Shown in pieces: positions 52,866 to 63,572 of a DNA stretch of 64,000 nucleotides (positions are counted from its first letter, which is position 1; every line of letters starts with the position of its first letter). A program made the position numbers and the translations under genes. The DNA lies in the NCBI GenBank assembly GCA_958296045.1, contig CATQHT010000003.1, positions 1,065,246 to 1,129,245 on the forward strand. The letters run 5' to 3'. The stretch is from Rhodothermales bacterium (GTDB taxonomy: Bacteria > Bacteroidota > Rhodothermia > Rhodothermales > Bin80). The notes beneath the pieces are model-generated. The model was not told where the DNA came from. It was given only the letters and a program-made list of their open reading frames with translations, and made no database searches.

Positions 52866-53174
52866 ATGGCACAATCAAGGAAGGTAACACGAAGAAGGCG
52901 CTCGCGCCACACGCGAGGGGTACGCGGAAGGTCCAATCGCACCCGGCACCGTCCAGTGATGCTGTTCAAGTCAGCCAATTACTTGCTGATGGCGCTAGGC
53001 GTCCTGGCCATCGTAGTTGGCTTCGCCATCATGCGTATTGAGAACGAGGTTGACGGCTTCATCTCACTCTACGTTGCACCCTTGATGATCCTGGGCGGAT
53101 ACCTGGAGATCATCTTTGCCATTCTGTGGCGCCCCAAGAGCGAGCGTGGCGCTACTCATACAGCAAGAAACTAG
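52866..53174 (+). CDS. DUF3098-like small membrane protein
   Basis: The protein has 102 residues with a very basic N-terminus and two hydrophobic helices (LLMALGVLAIVVGFAIM and YVAPLMILGGYLEIIFAIL), close to the DUF3098 pattern known in Bacteroidota. An internal start at 52959 (MLFKSANYLL) gives just the two-helix part. Its 3' end overlaps the convergent namZ gene by about 23 bp. Function unknown. Confidence 0.75.
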   Translation: MAQSRKVTRRRRSRHTRGVRGRSNRTRHRPVMLFKSANYLLMALGVLAIVVGFAIMRIENEVDGFISLYVAPLMILGGYLEIIFAILWRPKSERGATHTARN

Positions 53175-54435
53175 CCCGCGCGTCCACAAAGGCCGCCACC
53201 TCCGACTCCCATGCCCCGATAATAGTCTCAGGGGATGCACCAGCATCGAGCAATGCGCGCAAGCGCTCGGTGCCGCTTAGCTTGGCCAACCACCTGGGGC
53301 GCGTCAAAAAAGCAGACCTGTCAGGCGCTGCCCGGTAGAAGGCGTGCAGAATATGGATGCCGGTTTCCACAGGCTGGTACAGCCTACGATCCGTCACGTG
53401 AATTCTGATCCCTTCGAGCGACTGCCCGCTAAGTTTCGGGTTCATGTCCATGCCGGGCGTGGGCTCAGGCGCAAAGGCAGCCGCAGCAAACCTTACCCCA
53501 GGCAGCGTAGCACCCGTCAATGCGCTTACCAGCGCCGGGCCATCCGCCCACGGCGCCCCGAGCAGCACGAACGGAGTCCGAGTACCTCGTCCTTCGCTAG
53601 CGGAGGTCGCTTCGAAAAAGCATGTCCCTGGATACACCAATGCCGTCTCAAAGCCTGGAATGTTAGGACTCGTATTGACCCATTCCAGCTGCGTATCTGG
53701 CCACTGCATCGCACGCTCATATCCTTCCATCGGGATCACCTCCAACCTGAGCGACTCCAGGCCCGGCAACAGTCCTGCGCCTTTGATCATGCGGGCAAGC
53801 TCACCCGAGGTCATACCGTGTGCGATCGGGATAGCATACTGTCCGACAAACGAAGTCTGCTCCGGCTCTAAGACAAAACCCGACACGTAGCTGCCTGAAA
53901 GCGGGTTCGGGCGATCTAGCACTATAAAGGGCAGATCCGCCGCTGCAGCCGCCTGCATGGCGAGCCCCATCGTGGAGATAAACGTGTAAAAGCGCGCACC
54001 TACATCCTGGATGTCGTACACCAGCACATCTAGCCCGCGCAGCATCGAGCTCGACGGCTGGCGCCGCTCACCGTACAGGCTGTACACCAGGGCTCCGGTC
54101 TCGGTGTCGCGCCCGTCAGTGATGGGCACACCATCCTCCTCGGTGCCACGCCACCCATGCTCCGGCCCGAAGATGGCCCCCACCGTGACCCCTTCCGCCT
54201 CATGCACCAGACTGACCAAGTGGCGCTCTCCAACACGCGCCGTATGGTTGACGATTAGCCCTACGCGCTTTCCCTGCAGGTCTGCAAAGCCGCGCTCGGC
54301 CAGCACTTGAGCACCGGTCTTTACTGCCACCTGCATTGGCGCCAGTCCCACACAGAACAACATGACGGCTACAGTCTGTGCCCAAGACCGCCAGCTCAGG
54401 CAGCCAGGCTCATGCGATGCGTGCAATTCCTTCAT
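53152..54435 (-). CDS. namZ: Exo-beta-N-acetylmuramidase NamZ-type (DUF1343)
   Basis: The protein has about 427 residues from ATG 54435 (MKELHASHEPG); a start at 54462 is possible. A hydrophobic export signal (TVAVMLFCVGLAPM) precedes the DUF1343 core: KRVGLIVNHTARVG, GAIFGPEHGWRG, DVLVYDIQDVGARFYTFISTM, VLDRPNPLSG and NTSPNIPGFETALVYPGTCFFE. NamZ enzymes remove terminal MurNAc from peptidoglycan fragments, supporting wall recycling. Confidence 0.93.
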   Translation of the reverse strand: MKELHASHEPGCLSWRSWAQTVAVMLFCVGLAPMQVAVKTGAQVLAERGFADLQGKRVGLIVNHTARVGERHLVSLVHEAEGVTVGAIFGPEHGWRGTEEDGVPITDGRDTETGALVYSLYGERRQPSSSMLRGLDVLVYDIQDVGARFYTFISTMGLAMQAAAAADLPFIVLDRPNPLSGSYVSGFVLEPEQTSFVGQYAIPIAHGMTSGELARMIKGAGLLPGLESLRLEVIPMEGYERAMQWPDTQLEWVNTSPNIPGFETALVYPGTCFFEATSASEGRGTRTPFVLLGAPWADGPALVSALTGATLPGVRFAAAAFAPEPTPGMDMNPKLSGQSLEGIRIHVTDRRLYQPVETGIHILHAFYRAAPDRSAFLTRPRWLAKLSGTERLRALLDAGASPETIIGAWESEVAAFVDARASFLLYE

Positions 54436-54617
54436 GGGGGTAGCAACAACATGAGATGCCAAGGTGTGCGGCCGCCGATGGGGCGATACACGGAGCTGTT
54501 ACGCGCACCCATGCAAATTGTCACGCAAGTAGTGTCGACTCTGCTAGCTCAATCTTGCTCCACGGCACCATCTTGCAGATGGCTCACGCAGTGCGCCTGT
54601 GTACGGTAGGCCGTCAT

Positions 54618-55043
54618 TTACGTGCGCAGCAGGTCGCGTGCCGCAAAAAAGAAGGCGATTTCGGCCTTGCCGCTCGCGACCGAATCGGAACCATGGACCA
54701 CATTTTCTCCTTTTGACGAAGCGTACTCGCGGCGCACCGTGCCAGGTGCCGCCTGCGCAGGGTCCGTTGCGCCGATCAGCTCTCGAAAATCCTGCACTGC
54801 ATCCTCCTTTTCCAGCGCCAGCACCACTACCGGACCTCGCGCCATGAAACCGGTAAGCGACGAAAAAAACGGCCTAGTGCGGTGAGCCGCGTAGAAGGCC
54901 GCAACGTCGCGCGGCGTTAAGGCAACCATGCGCATGCCACAGATCGTAAATCCTGCGGCCTCGATGCGCGCCACCACGGTGCCGACAAGCTTCTTTTCCA
55001 GACAATCCGGCTTAAGGATCGCCAAGGTTCTCTCAAGCGCCAT
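54618..55043 (-). CDS. ndk: Nucleoside diphosphate kinase
   Basis: This 141-residue protein from ATG 55043 ([17 protein letters not shown]) balances nucleoside triphosphates. It has the catalytic His in NVVHGSDS and the usual [14 protein letters not shown] and [10 protein letters not shown] segments. The longer start at 55061 is less typical. The divergent sulfatase 2 gene begins 131 bp upstream. Confidence 0.96.
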   Translation of the reverse strand: MALERTLAILKPDCLEKKLVGTVVARIEAAGFTICGMRMVALTPRDVAAFYAAHRTRPFFSSLTGFMARGPVVVLALEKEDAVQDFRELIGATDPAQAAPGTVRREYASSKGENVVHGSDSVASGKAEIAFFFAARDLLRT

Positions 55044-55173
55044 AAAAGTCAATTTGGCCAAGTGCTATTGCAATATACGGAGGGAGGCGTGGCTGTTCCC
55101 CAATGCCGCGCATTCCCACAATACTTGGCGAACACGTATTTTGAGCCGCCACCGCTTCAACATCCGCTGCCCT

Positions 55174-56715
55174 ATGTCCCGACTGACGTTGCTTCTTGCC
55201 GCTATCATCGCTTGCGCCGGCTGCCAAGACGGCGCTATGGAAGGAGAGCGACCCAACATCGTTTTCATCTTTACCGATGACCATACCGCACGTGCATTAA
55301 GCGCCTATGGCTCTGTGGTCAACGAAACCCCGCACCTGGACCGTATCGCTCAGGAGGGCATGCGGTTTGACCAGTGCTTGGTGACGAACAGCATCTGCGC
55401 GCCGAGTCGCGCTGTGATCCTTACGGGCAAGCACAGCCACATGAATGGGCAGCTGACAAACGGACAACGTTTTGACGGGTCGCAGCAAACGTTTCCAAAG
55501 CTGTTGCAGCAGGCGGGTTACCAGACCAGCATCATCGGTAAGTGGCACCTGCGCAGCGCACCTACAGGCTTTGACCACTGGCAGGTGCTTCGAGGCCAAG
55601 GTCCTTATTACAATCCCATGTTTCTGACGCCAGGTGACACGCTGCACCTGACCGGATACACGACGGATCTGATCACAGACCTGACACTCGAATGGCTGGA
55701 AGAGGGGCGCGATCCAGACAGCCCCTTCATGCTGATGTACCAGCACAAAGCGCCCCACCGGGAATGGCACCCGGGACCGGATCACTACGACTTGTATGAG
55801 GACACCGACATTCCAGAACCGCCGACGCTGTTCGACAACTACTCTAACCGTGCCTCACCGGCCGCGGAGCAGGGAATGACCATCGCGCGCCACTTGGATG
55901 TCACGGACCTTAAGCTGCGGGCACCACGCAGCATGAATGAGGAGCAGGCCGCGGTCTGGGAAGCCGTCTACGGCCCTCGTAATGAGGCATTTCATGCCGC
56001 CAACCTACAAGGCGATGACCTGACGCGATGGAAGTACCAGCGCTACGTCAAAGAATATTTGCGCACGGTGGCCGGGGTGGACGACAACGTGGGGCGCCTC
56101 CTGGACTATCTCGACGAGTCAGGCCTAGCCGACAACACGGTGGTGATTTACTCGTCGGACCAGGGGTGGTACCTGGGAGAGCACGGCTGGTATGATAAAC
56201 GGTGGATGTATGAGGAATCCCTTATCACGCCGCTATTGATCCGGTGGCCCGGCCATGTGGCGCCTGGCAGCACCACCGATGCTATGGTATCTAACCTAGA
56301 CTTTGCCGCAACATTTCTGGATTTGGCGGGCGCCGAGGTGCCGGCTGACATGCAGGGTCGTAGCCTCAAGCCCATCTTTACAGGGCAGACGCCAGAGGAC
56401 TGGCGCACCAGTCACTATTACCACTATTACGAGTATCCCGCAGTTCACTGTGTGGAGCGCCACTACGGCGTCCGCACCAGGACCCACAAGATGATCCACT
56501 ACTATAACCGGGGTGAGTGGGAGCTTTTTGATCTGGCCAGTGATCCCATGGAGCTCACCAGCGTGTACGACGATGCCGCCTATGCAGACGTCGTCACCGA
56601 GCTCAAAGCCGAGCTGGAACGGCTGCGCACGCACTACCAGGTCCCAGAGGATACACGTCCCACGGGTCCCTGCATCCCGAATGAGCGCGGCGTGCCAGTA
56701 CCCCCTGCCGAATAA
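55174..56715 (+). CDS. Exported sulfatase 2 (lipoprotein)
   Basis: This is a 513-residue enzyme from ATG 55174 ([17 protein letters not shown]), a clear lipobox; a longer frame upstream lacks a signal. The sulfatase core shows [18 protein letters not shown], the formylglycine motif CAPSR in [25 protein letters not shown], and [19 protein letters not shown]. The last motif places it with sulfatases acting on sulfated glycosaminoglycan or mucin-type sugars (family-based). It precedes an M14 peptidase and a Gfo/Idh/MocA gene on the same strand, 14 bp apart. Confidence 0.94.
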   Translation: MSRLTLLLAAIIACAGCQDGAMEGERPNIVFIFTDDHTARALSAYGSVVNETPHLDRIAQEGMRFDQCLVTNSICAPSRAVILTGKHSHMNGQLTNGQRFDGSQQTFPKLLQQAGYQTSIIGKWHLRSAPTGFDHWQVLRGQGPYYNPMFLTPGDTLHLTGYTTDLITDLTLEWLEEGRDPDSPFMLMYQHKAPHREWHPGPDHYDLYEDTDIPEPPTLFDNYSNRASPAAEQGMTIARHLDVTDLKLRAPRSMNEEQAAVWEAVYGPRNEAFHAANLQGDDLTRWKYQRYVKEYLRTVAGVDDNVGRLLDYLDESGLADNTVVIYSSDQGWYLGEHGWYDKRWMYEESLITPLLIRWPGHVAPGSTTDAMVSNLDFAATFLDLAGAEVPADMQGRSLKPIFTGQTPEDWRTSHYYHYYEYPAVHCVERHYGVRTRTHKMIHYYNRGEWELFDLASDPMELTSVYDDAAYADVVTELKAELERLRTHYQVPEDTRPTGPCIPNERGVPVPPAE

Positions 56716-56729
56716 CCGCGAGGGCATTC

Positions 56730-59324
56730 ATGAAACACCCGACGCGCTTTTGGACGCTTACCGCTGCGATCTGTGCTACAACATGGGCCGCGCAGCCCAC
56801 CTTGTCGCAGATACCGCACCCGAAGGATGTGTTCGGATTTATGCCTGGAGACGACTACAAGCTAGCGTCCTATGAGCAGATGGTGGCGTACTACCGAGCG
56901 CTGGATGAGGCCAGCCCGCGCGTCGAGCTCCGCGAAATCGGCGCGTCCGTGCTCGGCCGCCCGCTCCTGTTGCTCTATATCTCCAGCCGCAGAAACCTCA
57001 GGAGACTCGATCAGTGGCGCGCAATCAGCGAAAAGCTGGCTCGCGCCAGAATTGATCCCGAAGAGGCGCACAGACTCTCAGAGCAAGGTAAGGCTATTGT
57101 ATGGATTGATGGCGGGCTGCATGCCACCGAGGTGGCTGGCGCGCAGATGACCCCCCTGTTGGCCTATCGCGTCGCCACCGAGGAGTCGCCCGAGATGGAC
57201 CACATCAGGAACAACACTATCCTGCTACTGATGCCTGTCATGAATCCAGACGGGCTCGACATCGTGGCAGACTGGTACCGGCACACCGTGCACGGACCTT
57301 ATGAAGCAACGCGGCCACCGTGGCTCTACCACTACTTTGTGGGCCACGACAATAATCGGGACTGGTTCATGAACAACATGCCCGAGTCGAAGGCGGTAAC
57401 AGATATCCTGTATAATGAGTGGTATCCGCAGATTGTCTACAACCACCACCAGACCAGTCCCAGCTACACGCGTATCTTCCTGCCGCCGTTTGCGGATCCG
57501 GTCAACCCAAGGATCCACCCGGGTGTGACGACCTCCGTAAATATGGTGGGCACCGCCATGGCCAACAGGTTTGCCATCCAGGGTATGCCTGGTGCGGTAT
57601 CCGGTGTGATTTACAGCATGTGGTGGAACGGCGGCATGCGCACCGTGCCCTACTTTCACAACATGGTCGGCATTCTGACCGAAGTCGGGCATGCCACGCC
57701 GTCGCCCCGTTCGTATGACCCGGACTCCATCCCTTCTACCGTCGCAGGCGGCCTTTCCACCCGGGGGACCAACATCTTCTATCCGTATCCATGGAAGGGA
57801 GACAGTGTGCGCTTTTCGGTCCCGGTCACATACATGGTTACCGGTTCGATGGCTGTGCTTCGCCTTGCAGCGGACCTGAAAAATCAGTGGCTGCTTAACA
57901 TCTATGAGATGGGCAACGATGCCATAACAGCGAGGGAGAAAGGTATTCCTCACGCCTACATCATCCCAGCTGAGCAATGGAACCAGGGCGAAGAGCTGGC
58001 GCTGGCGGAAGTTCTTCGCATAGGGGGCATCGAGGTGGGACGTGTGGAGAAGCCATTTACCTATGACGGCCGAACCTTTGGTACCGAGTCATTTGTGATA
58101 CACGCTTCGCAGGCCTTCCGTCCTTACCTGTTGGACCTTATGGAGAAGCAGGAATACCCCAGCGGCCGGCGCACGCCGTACGACCTGGCAGGGTGGACGC
58201 TTCCAATGCAGATGGGCCTGGATGTTATTCGTGTGTATTCGGATACCTTTTCGGTAAAGGGCACGCGCGTCACAGCGGCGCTGGGTCCCGAGGCCGGTTC
58301 GGTGCTGGGTGACGGCCCCGTATACACGTATTCACGTCGCCCTAACCGCAGTATCGCCACCACCAATCGGTTGCTTGCCGCGGGCCTAGCAGTGTCTGAG
58401 GTAGCTGATTCCGGTAGTGCATACATGCCCGGTACATTCGTGGTGGTGGCCGAGACAGAAGGAGCACGCGCAACGCTGTCCGAAGAGGCGGCTACCAGCG
58501 GCACCTCCTTTGCTGCAGCTGAAGCGGTGCCAGCCGAGTCCCGACCACTCTCTACTCCTTCGGTTGGTCTGTACAAGTCCTGGGTCGCCAACATGGATGA
58601 AGGCTGGACGCGCTGGCTGCTCGGCGAATACGACTTTAGCGTCGACACGCTGCACGACGCTGACATCCAGCATGGCGATCTGTCCCGGTTCTCCGCCATC
58701 GTGCTGCCCCATCAGAGTAGCGGCGGGATCCTGCGCGGCCACGCAGAAGGGTTTATGCCGCCGGAGTATACAGGCGGTCTCGGATTGGCTGGTGCTTTGG
58801 CACTGGAGCAGTATGTCGAAGGAGGCGGCACGCTGGTGGCGCTGGATGGCGCCAGCGACTTTGTGATTGACCAGTTCGGGCTGCCGGTGCAAAACGTCGT
58901 TGCCGGTACATCGCAGAACTCCTTCTTTATTCCCGGATCTCTGGTCAGCATCACGGTAGATACCACGCACGCCTTGGCCTACGGCGTGCAATCCGACGCT
59001 GCGGCCTATTTTGTTCGCAGCCGTGCCTTCCGTTCCATCCAGCGCACCGGCGAGGGGGAAGGCGGCCAGATGGAGCTGGCGCCCGCGCCAGAGCTTCCAG
59101 TCAACGTCATTGCCCGCTATGCCGAGCAGGATATCCTGCTAAGCGGATGGGCTCGTGGCGCCGAATCACATATCGGGGGCGAAGCCGCACTGATGGAAGT
59201 GCATGTGGGCGCAGGTCGCGTCGTGTTGTTCGGATTCCGTCCGCAGTTTCGGGGGCAACCCCGCGGCACCTACAAGTTGTTCTTTAACTCGCTGTTTCCA
59301 GCGCCTCACACCACCGAGCCATGA
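56730..59324 (+). CDS. Secreted M14-family zinc carboxypeptidase
   Basis: This 864-residue protein has a signal peptide (residues 5-26). The M14 domain occupies about residues 45-380: zinc ligands in IDGGLHATEVAG (HxxE) and the later YNHHQT, PVMNPDGLD, and the catalytic-Glu segment VGILTEVGHA. The second half (about 400-864) has beta-rich and Rossmann-like stretches of unknown role, typical of large M14 proteins of this lineage. The stop overlaps the ATG of the next gene (ATGA). Confidence 0.9.
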   Translation: MKHPTRFWTLTAAICATTWAAQPTLSQIPHPKDVFGFMPGDDYKLASYEQMVAYYRALDEASPRVELREIGASVLGRPLLLLYISSRRNLRRLDQWRAISEKLARARIDPEEAHRLSEQGKAIVWIDGGLHATEVAGAQMTPLLAYRVATEESPEMDHIRNNTILLLMPVMNPDGLDIVADWYRHTVHGPYEATRPPWLYHYFVGHDNNRDWFMNNMPESKAVTDILYNEWYPQIVYNHHQTSPSYTRIFLPPFADPVNPRIHPGVTTSVNMVGTAMANRFAIQGMPGAVSGVIYSMWWNGGMRTVPYFHNMVGILTEVGHATPSPRSYDPDSIPSTVAGGLSTRGTNIFYPYPWKGDSVRFSVPVTYMVTGSMAVLRLAADLKNQWLLNIYEMGNDAITAREKGIPHAYIIPAEQWNQGEELALAEVLRIGGIEVGRVEKPFTYDGRTFGTESFVIHASQAFRPYLLDLMEKQEYPSGRRTPYDLAGWTLPMQMGLDVIRVYSDTFSVKGTRVTAALGPEAGSVLGDGPVYTYSRRPNRSIATTNRLLAAGLAVSEVADSGSAYMPGTFVVVAETEGARATLSEEAATSGTSFAAAEAVPAESRPLSTPSVGLYKSWVANMDEGWTRWLLGEYDFSVDTLHDADIQHGDLSRFSAIVLPHQSSGGILRGHAEGFMPPEYTGGLGLAGALALEQYVEGGGTLVALDGASDFVIDQFGLPVQNVVAGTSQNSFFIPGSLVSITVDTTHALAYGVQSDAAAYFVRSRAFRSIQRTGEGEGGQMELAPAPELPVNVIARYAEQDILLSGWARGAESHIGGEAALMEVHVGAGRVVLFGFRPQFRGQPRGTYKLFFNSLFPAPHTTEP

Positions 59325-60781
59325 AAGTTTCCCGCACTGTTTCCCGGCGCTCGTTTCTAACGCATTCCGCGGCTGCACTGAGCGGCGTCATGATTCTGCC
59401 GCGCCATGTACTTGGCGGCCCGGGGTATCGTGCCCCTAGTGATCGCCTCAACATTGCCGGTATTGGTGCTGGGGGACGCGGCACGCAGGTCTTGGCTGGC
59501 GCCTGCGGCTACGACGAGGCGACCGGCGCCACGCTGGATAACGTCGTTGCTCTGGCGGACGTGGATGACGCACGTGCAGCACCCACGTTCGAGCGTTATG
59601 CCAAAGCCTCTCGGTTTCGCGACTTTCGTGTTATGCTTGACGAGATGCATGAAAGCATCGACGCGGTCACGGTAGCCACTCCAGACCATATGCATGCTGT
59701 AGCCGCTACGGCCGCTATGCAGCTCGGAAAGCATGTGTACGTGGAGAAGCCGCTGACGCATGATGTCTACGAAGCCCGGATGCTTAGTGAGGCTGCCCGC
59801 CGTTACGGTGTAGCCACCCAGATGGGAAACCAGGGCAACTCGGGCGAAGGCATCCGTCAGCTCTGCGAATGGATCTGGGCAGGCACTATCGGTGATGTGC
59901 ATACCGTACATACGTGGACCAACCGACCCGTGTGGCCTCAGGGACTGGTTCGCCCCAGCAAGACTCCCTCGGTGCCGGATTCACTTGACTGGGACCTGTG
60001 GTTGGGGACGGCTCCTGAGCGGCCGTATCATCCGTCGTATCTGCCCTTCTCATGGCGTGGCTGGTGGGACTTTGGTACAGGAGCGCTGGGGGATATGGCC
60101 TGCCACATTGTGGACCCGGTCTTTAAGGCACTAAAGCTGGGGCATCCCACGACGGTGGAAGCCAGCGCCTCCGTATTCGTAGAGAACTGGCGACCCATTG
60201 ACAACCTAGGCAGCGCTCCGAACTCTTCGATAATCCGTTTCGAGTTTCCCGCCAGAGAGCAGATGGGGCCGTGCACGGTTATCTGGTACGACGGAGGGCT
60301 ATTGCCGCCTCGCCCGGACGAGCTGGGCGAGGATGAGGTGATGGGAGATGGAGGTGGCGGATGCCTTTTCGAAGGCACGCAGGGCAAAGTAATGTGCGAG
60401 ACGTACGGTTTCAACCCGTCCCTTTTGCCCACCTCCAGGATGGACGACTTTGAGGCGCCTGCTGCGCAGCTGCCGCGTGTGAAAGGAGACATCGGCGGAC
60501 ATCAGCGTGCCTGGGTCCAGGCCTGCAAAGGAGGCGACCCCTGCAGCTCCAACTTCGACTATGCGGGACCGCTGACAGAGATGGTGCTTATGGGCAACTT
60601 AGCGCTGCGCAGCTTTATGCTCGCGGAATCTTATGAAGGAGCCGGCGGAAGACGGCGGACGCGATATCCGGGCCGGAAAAAGCTCCGCTGGGATGGCGAG
60701 AATATGCGCATCACCAACTTTGAGGCTGCCAACCAGTTTGTGCGGCGCACGTACAGGGACGGCTGGTCGCTGGGTATGTAG
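59321..60781 (+). CDS. Tat-exported Gfo/Idh/MocA family oxidoreductase
   Basis: This 486-residue protein has a twin-arginine signal (SRRSFLTHSAAALSGVMIL). The NAD(P)-binding domain has NIAGIGAGGRGTQVLAG and VTVATPDHMHAVAATAAM, then EKPLTH with the catalytic Lys, and a C-terminal domain with WWDFGTGALGDMACHIVDP. Such periplasmic members occur with sulfatases and glycan-degrading genes and may act as redox glycosidases or sugar dehydrogenases. It ends exactly at the convergent lipA gene. Confidence 0.92.
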   Translation: MKVSRTVSRRSFLTHSAAALSGVMILPRHVLGGPGYRAPSDRLNIAGIGAGGRGTQVLAGACGYDEATGATLDNVVALADVDDARAAPTFERYAKASRFRDFRVMLDEMHESIDAVTVATPDHMHAVAATAAMQLGKHVYVEKPLTHDVYEARMLSEAARRYGVATQMGNQGNSGEGIRQLCEWIWAGTIGDVHTVHTWTNRPVWPQGLVRPSKTPSVPDSLDWDLWLGTAPERPYHPSYLPFSWRGWWDFGTGALGDMACHIVDPVFKALKLGHPTTVEASASVFVENWRPIDNLGSAPNSSIIRFEFPAREQMGPCTVIWYDGGLLPPRPDELGEDEVMGDGGGGCLFEGTQGKVMCETYGFNPSLLPTSRMDDFEAPAAQLPRVKGDIGGHQRAWVQACKGGDPCSSNFDYAGPLTEMVLMGNLALRSFMLAESYEGAGGRRRTRYPGRKKLRWDGENMRITNFEAANQFVRRTYRDGWSLGM

Positions 60782-61675
60782 TCAGACATGCCGTTCGGCA
60801 TGGTATGAGCTTCGAACCAGGGGCCCGCTCTCTACGTGCTCGATGCCTTTGGCTTCACCCACCTCCTTGTAGGCGGCAAACATGTCGGGATGAACAAACT
60901 CTACCACCGGCAGGTGCAGCTTGGTCGGCTGCAGGTATTGGCCGATAGTCATCACATCCACGCCTGCGGTGACAAAGTCATCCATAAGCGTATGCACTTC
61001 TTCCTCCGTTTCTCCTAGTCCCACCATGATTCCGCTCTTGGTGCGCAAGCCTTGGGCCTTGGAGATGCGCAGCACCTCGAGTGACCGTTCGTAGTTCGCT
61101 TGAGGGCGCACCTGGCGGTACAATCGGGGGACGCTTTCCACGTTGTGGTTGAGGATTTCCGGGCGCTCATCGAGCACGATTTGCAGCGCGTCCCATAATC
61201 CCCGGAAGTCGGGAATCAGCACCTCCACCGTGCAGCCTGGAATCTGTTCGCGCACGCGGCGAATCGTTTCCGCAAAGATGGGTGCGCCGCCGTCTTTACG
61301 TTCATCACGGTTGACTGACGTGACAACCACATGGCGCAGTCCCATGATGCGTGCTGCTTCGGCGACTCGGCGCGGCTCATCCCAGTCCAGTCCTGGATCG
61401 GGCCGACCGGTCTTGACCGCACAGAAGCCACATGAGCGTGTGCACACATTGCCCAGAATCATAAAGGTGGCCGTACCAGCTGTCCAGCATTCGCCCATGT
61501 TGGGGCACCGCGCGCTCTGGCAGACCGTGTGCAGGTTATGCTCATCGATCAGCTGCACGATTTTCCGATAGGTGGCGCCGTATGGGAGCTTTACGCGCAG
61601 CCAGTCGGGTCGCCGCTGGCGCTGGGTCTTCTCCACCACAGGTAGCGCCATAAACTGATTGCTGGCCGCCTTCAT
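60782..61675 (-). CDS. lipA: Lipoyl synthase
   Basis: The protein has about 297 residues from ATG 61675 ([19 protein letters not shown] 61651 is also plausible). Radical-SAM enzyme adding two sulfurs to octanoyl groups of 2-oxoacid dehydrogenases. Both Fe-S motifs are intact: the auxiliary [12 protein letters not shown] and the SAM motif CTRSCGFC. The C-terminus has the RSSYHAE motif. The frame upstream to 61849 is open but unlike the family. Confidence 0.96.
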   Translation of the reverse strand: MKAASNQFMALPVVEKTQRQRRPDWLRVKLPYGATYRKIVQLIDEHNLHTVCQSARCPNMGECWTAGTATFMILGNVCTRSCGFCAVKTGRPDPGLDWDEPRRVAEAARIMGLRHVVVTSVNRDERKDGGAPIFAETIRRVREQIPGCTVEVLIPDFRGLWDALQIVLDERPEILNHNVESVPRLYRQVRPQANYERSLEVLRISKAQGLRTKSGIMVGLGETEEEVHTLMDDFVTAGVDVMTIGQYLQPTKLHLPVVEFVHPDMFAAYKEVGEAKGIEHVESGPLVRSSYHAERHV

Positions 61676-61866
61676 CCCATGCCGTTTCCTTAGCGTGATC
61701 TGTCCTGGCAGTCGTGGGGAGCTGGTGGTGTGGGCAGTCAACGTAGCGGGGTCTTGTGCGGTCGTACAACCCCGTTCATACATCCATTGATCCTGTGCTA
61801 TATTCCCTTTAGACGGTTGCAAAACCATCCTGACTGCCTGCTCTCTCACCTTCGATCCAGCCGCGA

Positions 61867-63219
61867 ATGAAGAATGCCGTAGCCCGGACCCAAACTATTG
61901 ATCCTTCCAAGGTGCGCGACATATTCCTTGCGTACACCAATGCTAAGGGCATGTTACCTTTGGTGCTCGATATGCGACGCAGTCGCGGCATTGAGTTGTA
62001 TGACCAGCTTACCGGGCGCCGGCTGTTGGACTTCTTCGGGTTTTACGCCACTAGCGCTCTGGGCATGAATCACCCGGCACTCACGGGTGACGCCGACTTT
62101 CTTGATCGCCTGCAGGAGGTGGCCCTCAATAAGGTTACGAACTCCGATGTGCAGACGGTACATATGGCGCGGTTTCTGGACACATTTGGCCGGGTCGCCA
62201 TGCGGGACTGTTTGCCGTATGCGTTCTTTATTTCTGGAGGTGCCCTAGCGGTCGAGAATGCTCTGAAGGCGGCCTTTGACTGGAAGGTGCGCAAGAACTT
62301 CGCTAAAGGGTACCGAAGTGTGAAGGGCCACCAGGTGCTCCACCTGGAGGAAGCGTTTCACGGTCGCTCTGGCTACACACTTTCGCTTACCAACACGGCG
62401 GATCTGCGCAAGACGAGGTACTTTCCAAAGTTTGACTGGCCGCGCATCGTGAACCCCAAGGTGGTCTGGCCCCTTGAGGAGCATCTTGAGGCGGTTATTG
62501 CGGCCGAGAAGCTTGCGCTGGCACAAGCTAAGCGGTACTTTGTTGACCGCCGGGACGACATTGCCTGTGTGCTGTTGGAGACGGTTCAGGGTGAGGGTGG
62601 CGATAACCATTTTAGGCCCGAGTTTTTTCGCGCGATTCGAACGTTATGTCTCGAGAATGACGCGTTATTGATTCTAGACGAAGTGCAGAGCGGTGTCGGA
62701 ATCACGGGCACATTCTGGGCTTATGAGGGGGTGGATGCGGAGCCCGACCTCATCGCATTTGGCAAGAAGACGCAGGTCTGCGGCATCTTGGCTGGGCAGC
62801 GGCTTGACGAGGTGAGTGGTCATGTGTTTGAGGCATCCAGCCGAATCAACTCCACATGGGGCGGCAATCTGGTAGATATGGTCCGCTTTGATCGCACGCT
62901 GGAGGTTATTGAGGCGGACGGACTGGTACACAATTCAAAGGAGGTAGGCGCGCATCTTCTGTCGTTGCTGCAGGAGCTTGCGGCGGACCATCACGGGGTC
63001 ACCAATGTGCGGGGTTGCGGCCTGATGTGCGCCTTGGACCTGCCTAGCCGCCCGCTGCGTGACCGTGTCCTCAAGCGCTGCTTTAAGGAGGGCCTGATCC
63101 TTTTGGGATGTGGCGTGCGGTCCATCCGCTTTCGTTCGCCTTTGACTATCACGCGGTCAGAGATTGATGAGGGCATAGCCCTTATGCGCCGCGTGCTCGC
63201 CGCAGAGCTCGGACAATAA
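61867..63219 (+). CDS. lat: L-lysine 6-transaminase
   Basis: This 450-residue class III PLP aminotransferase transfers the epsilon-amino group of lysine to 2-oxoglutarate. Landmarks are [65 protein letters not shown] and [15 protein letters not shown], and the PLP lysine in [11 protein letters not shown]. Divergent from lipA. Expected products feed alpha-aminoadipate (pipecolate-type) metabolism. Confidence 0.94.
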   Translation: MKNAVARTQTIDPSKVRDIFLAYTNAKGMLPLVLDMRRSRGIELYDQLTGRRLLDFFGFYATSALGMNHPALTGDADFLDRLQEVALNKVTNSDVQTVHMARFLDTFGRVAMRDCLPYAFFISGGALAVENALKAAFDWKVRKNFAKGYRSVKGHQVLHLEEAFHGRSGYTLSLTNTADLRKTRYFPKFDWPRIVNPKVVWPLEEHLEAVIAAEKLALAQAKRYFVDRRDDIACVLLETVQGEGGDNHFRPEFFRAIRTLCLENDALLILDEVQSGVGITGTFWAYEGVDAEPDLIAFGKKTQVCGILAGQRLDEVSGHVFEASSRINSTWGGNLVDMVRFDRTLEVIEADGLVHNSKEVGAHLLSLLQELAADHHGVTNVRGCGLMCALDLPSRPLRDRVLKRCFKEGLILLGCGVRSIRFRSPLTITRSEIDEGIALMRRVLAAELGQ

Positions 63220-63572
63220 CTGTCGCGCAGACGGCATACGTTTGCCAGAACCGCAGCCAGCGGGCTGGGCTTGGGAAATGCCATGAGCCGGCCACGTCGG
63301 ACTCATGTAGCGCCCCACGCGATGTTCTTGGCGCTAACGCAGGGCATTATATCCTATACACCCGGGTAGGCATCATGTACTACAGCACCGACTTTCAACA
63401 CCTGGGGAGTCTTTGTAACCCGCATCCGTACATGGCATCTAGTAGAATACTACTGACCAAGTGATTAGCCTCCGTACTGGTAAAGAAGGATCAACCAGCG
63501 ATTGGCATAGCCCGCAACGTTATTTCTGGGCATTTCACCAATGAGAGGGACATAGAGGGTGAGGTACGGAAG
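63220..63572. other. Stretch without a recognisable gene
   Basis: No supported coding frame. The terminal part (from the TGA at about 63463) is in frame with the following fragment, and similarity-like text (FTNERDIEGEVRKLV) may belong to its lost N-terminus. Confidence 0.45.

Noticed and set aside
54928-55173. 82-residue N-terminal extension of sulfatase 2
   Set aside because: It overlaps ndk antisense and lacks an export signal; the lipobox at 55174 fixes the start.
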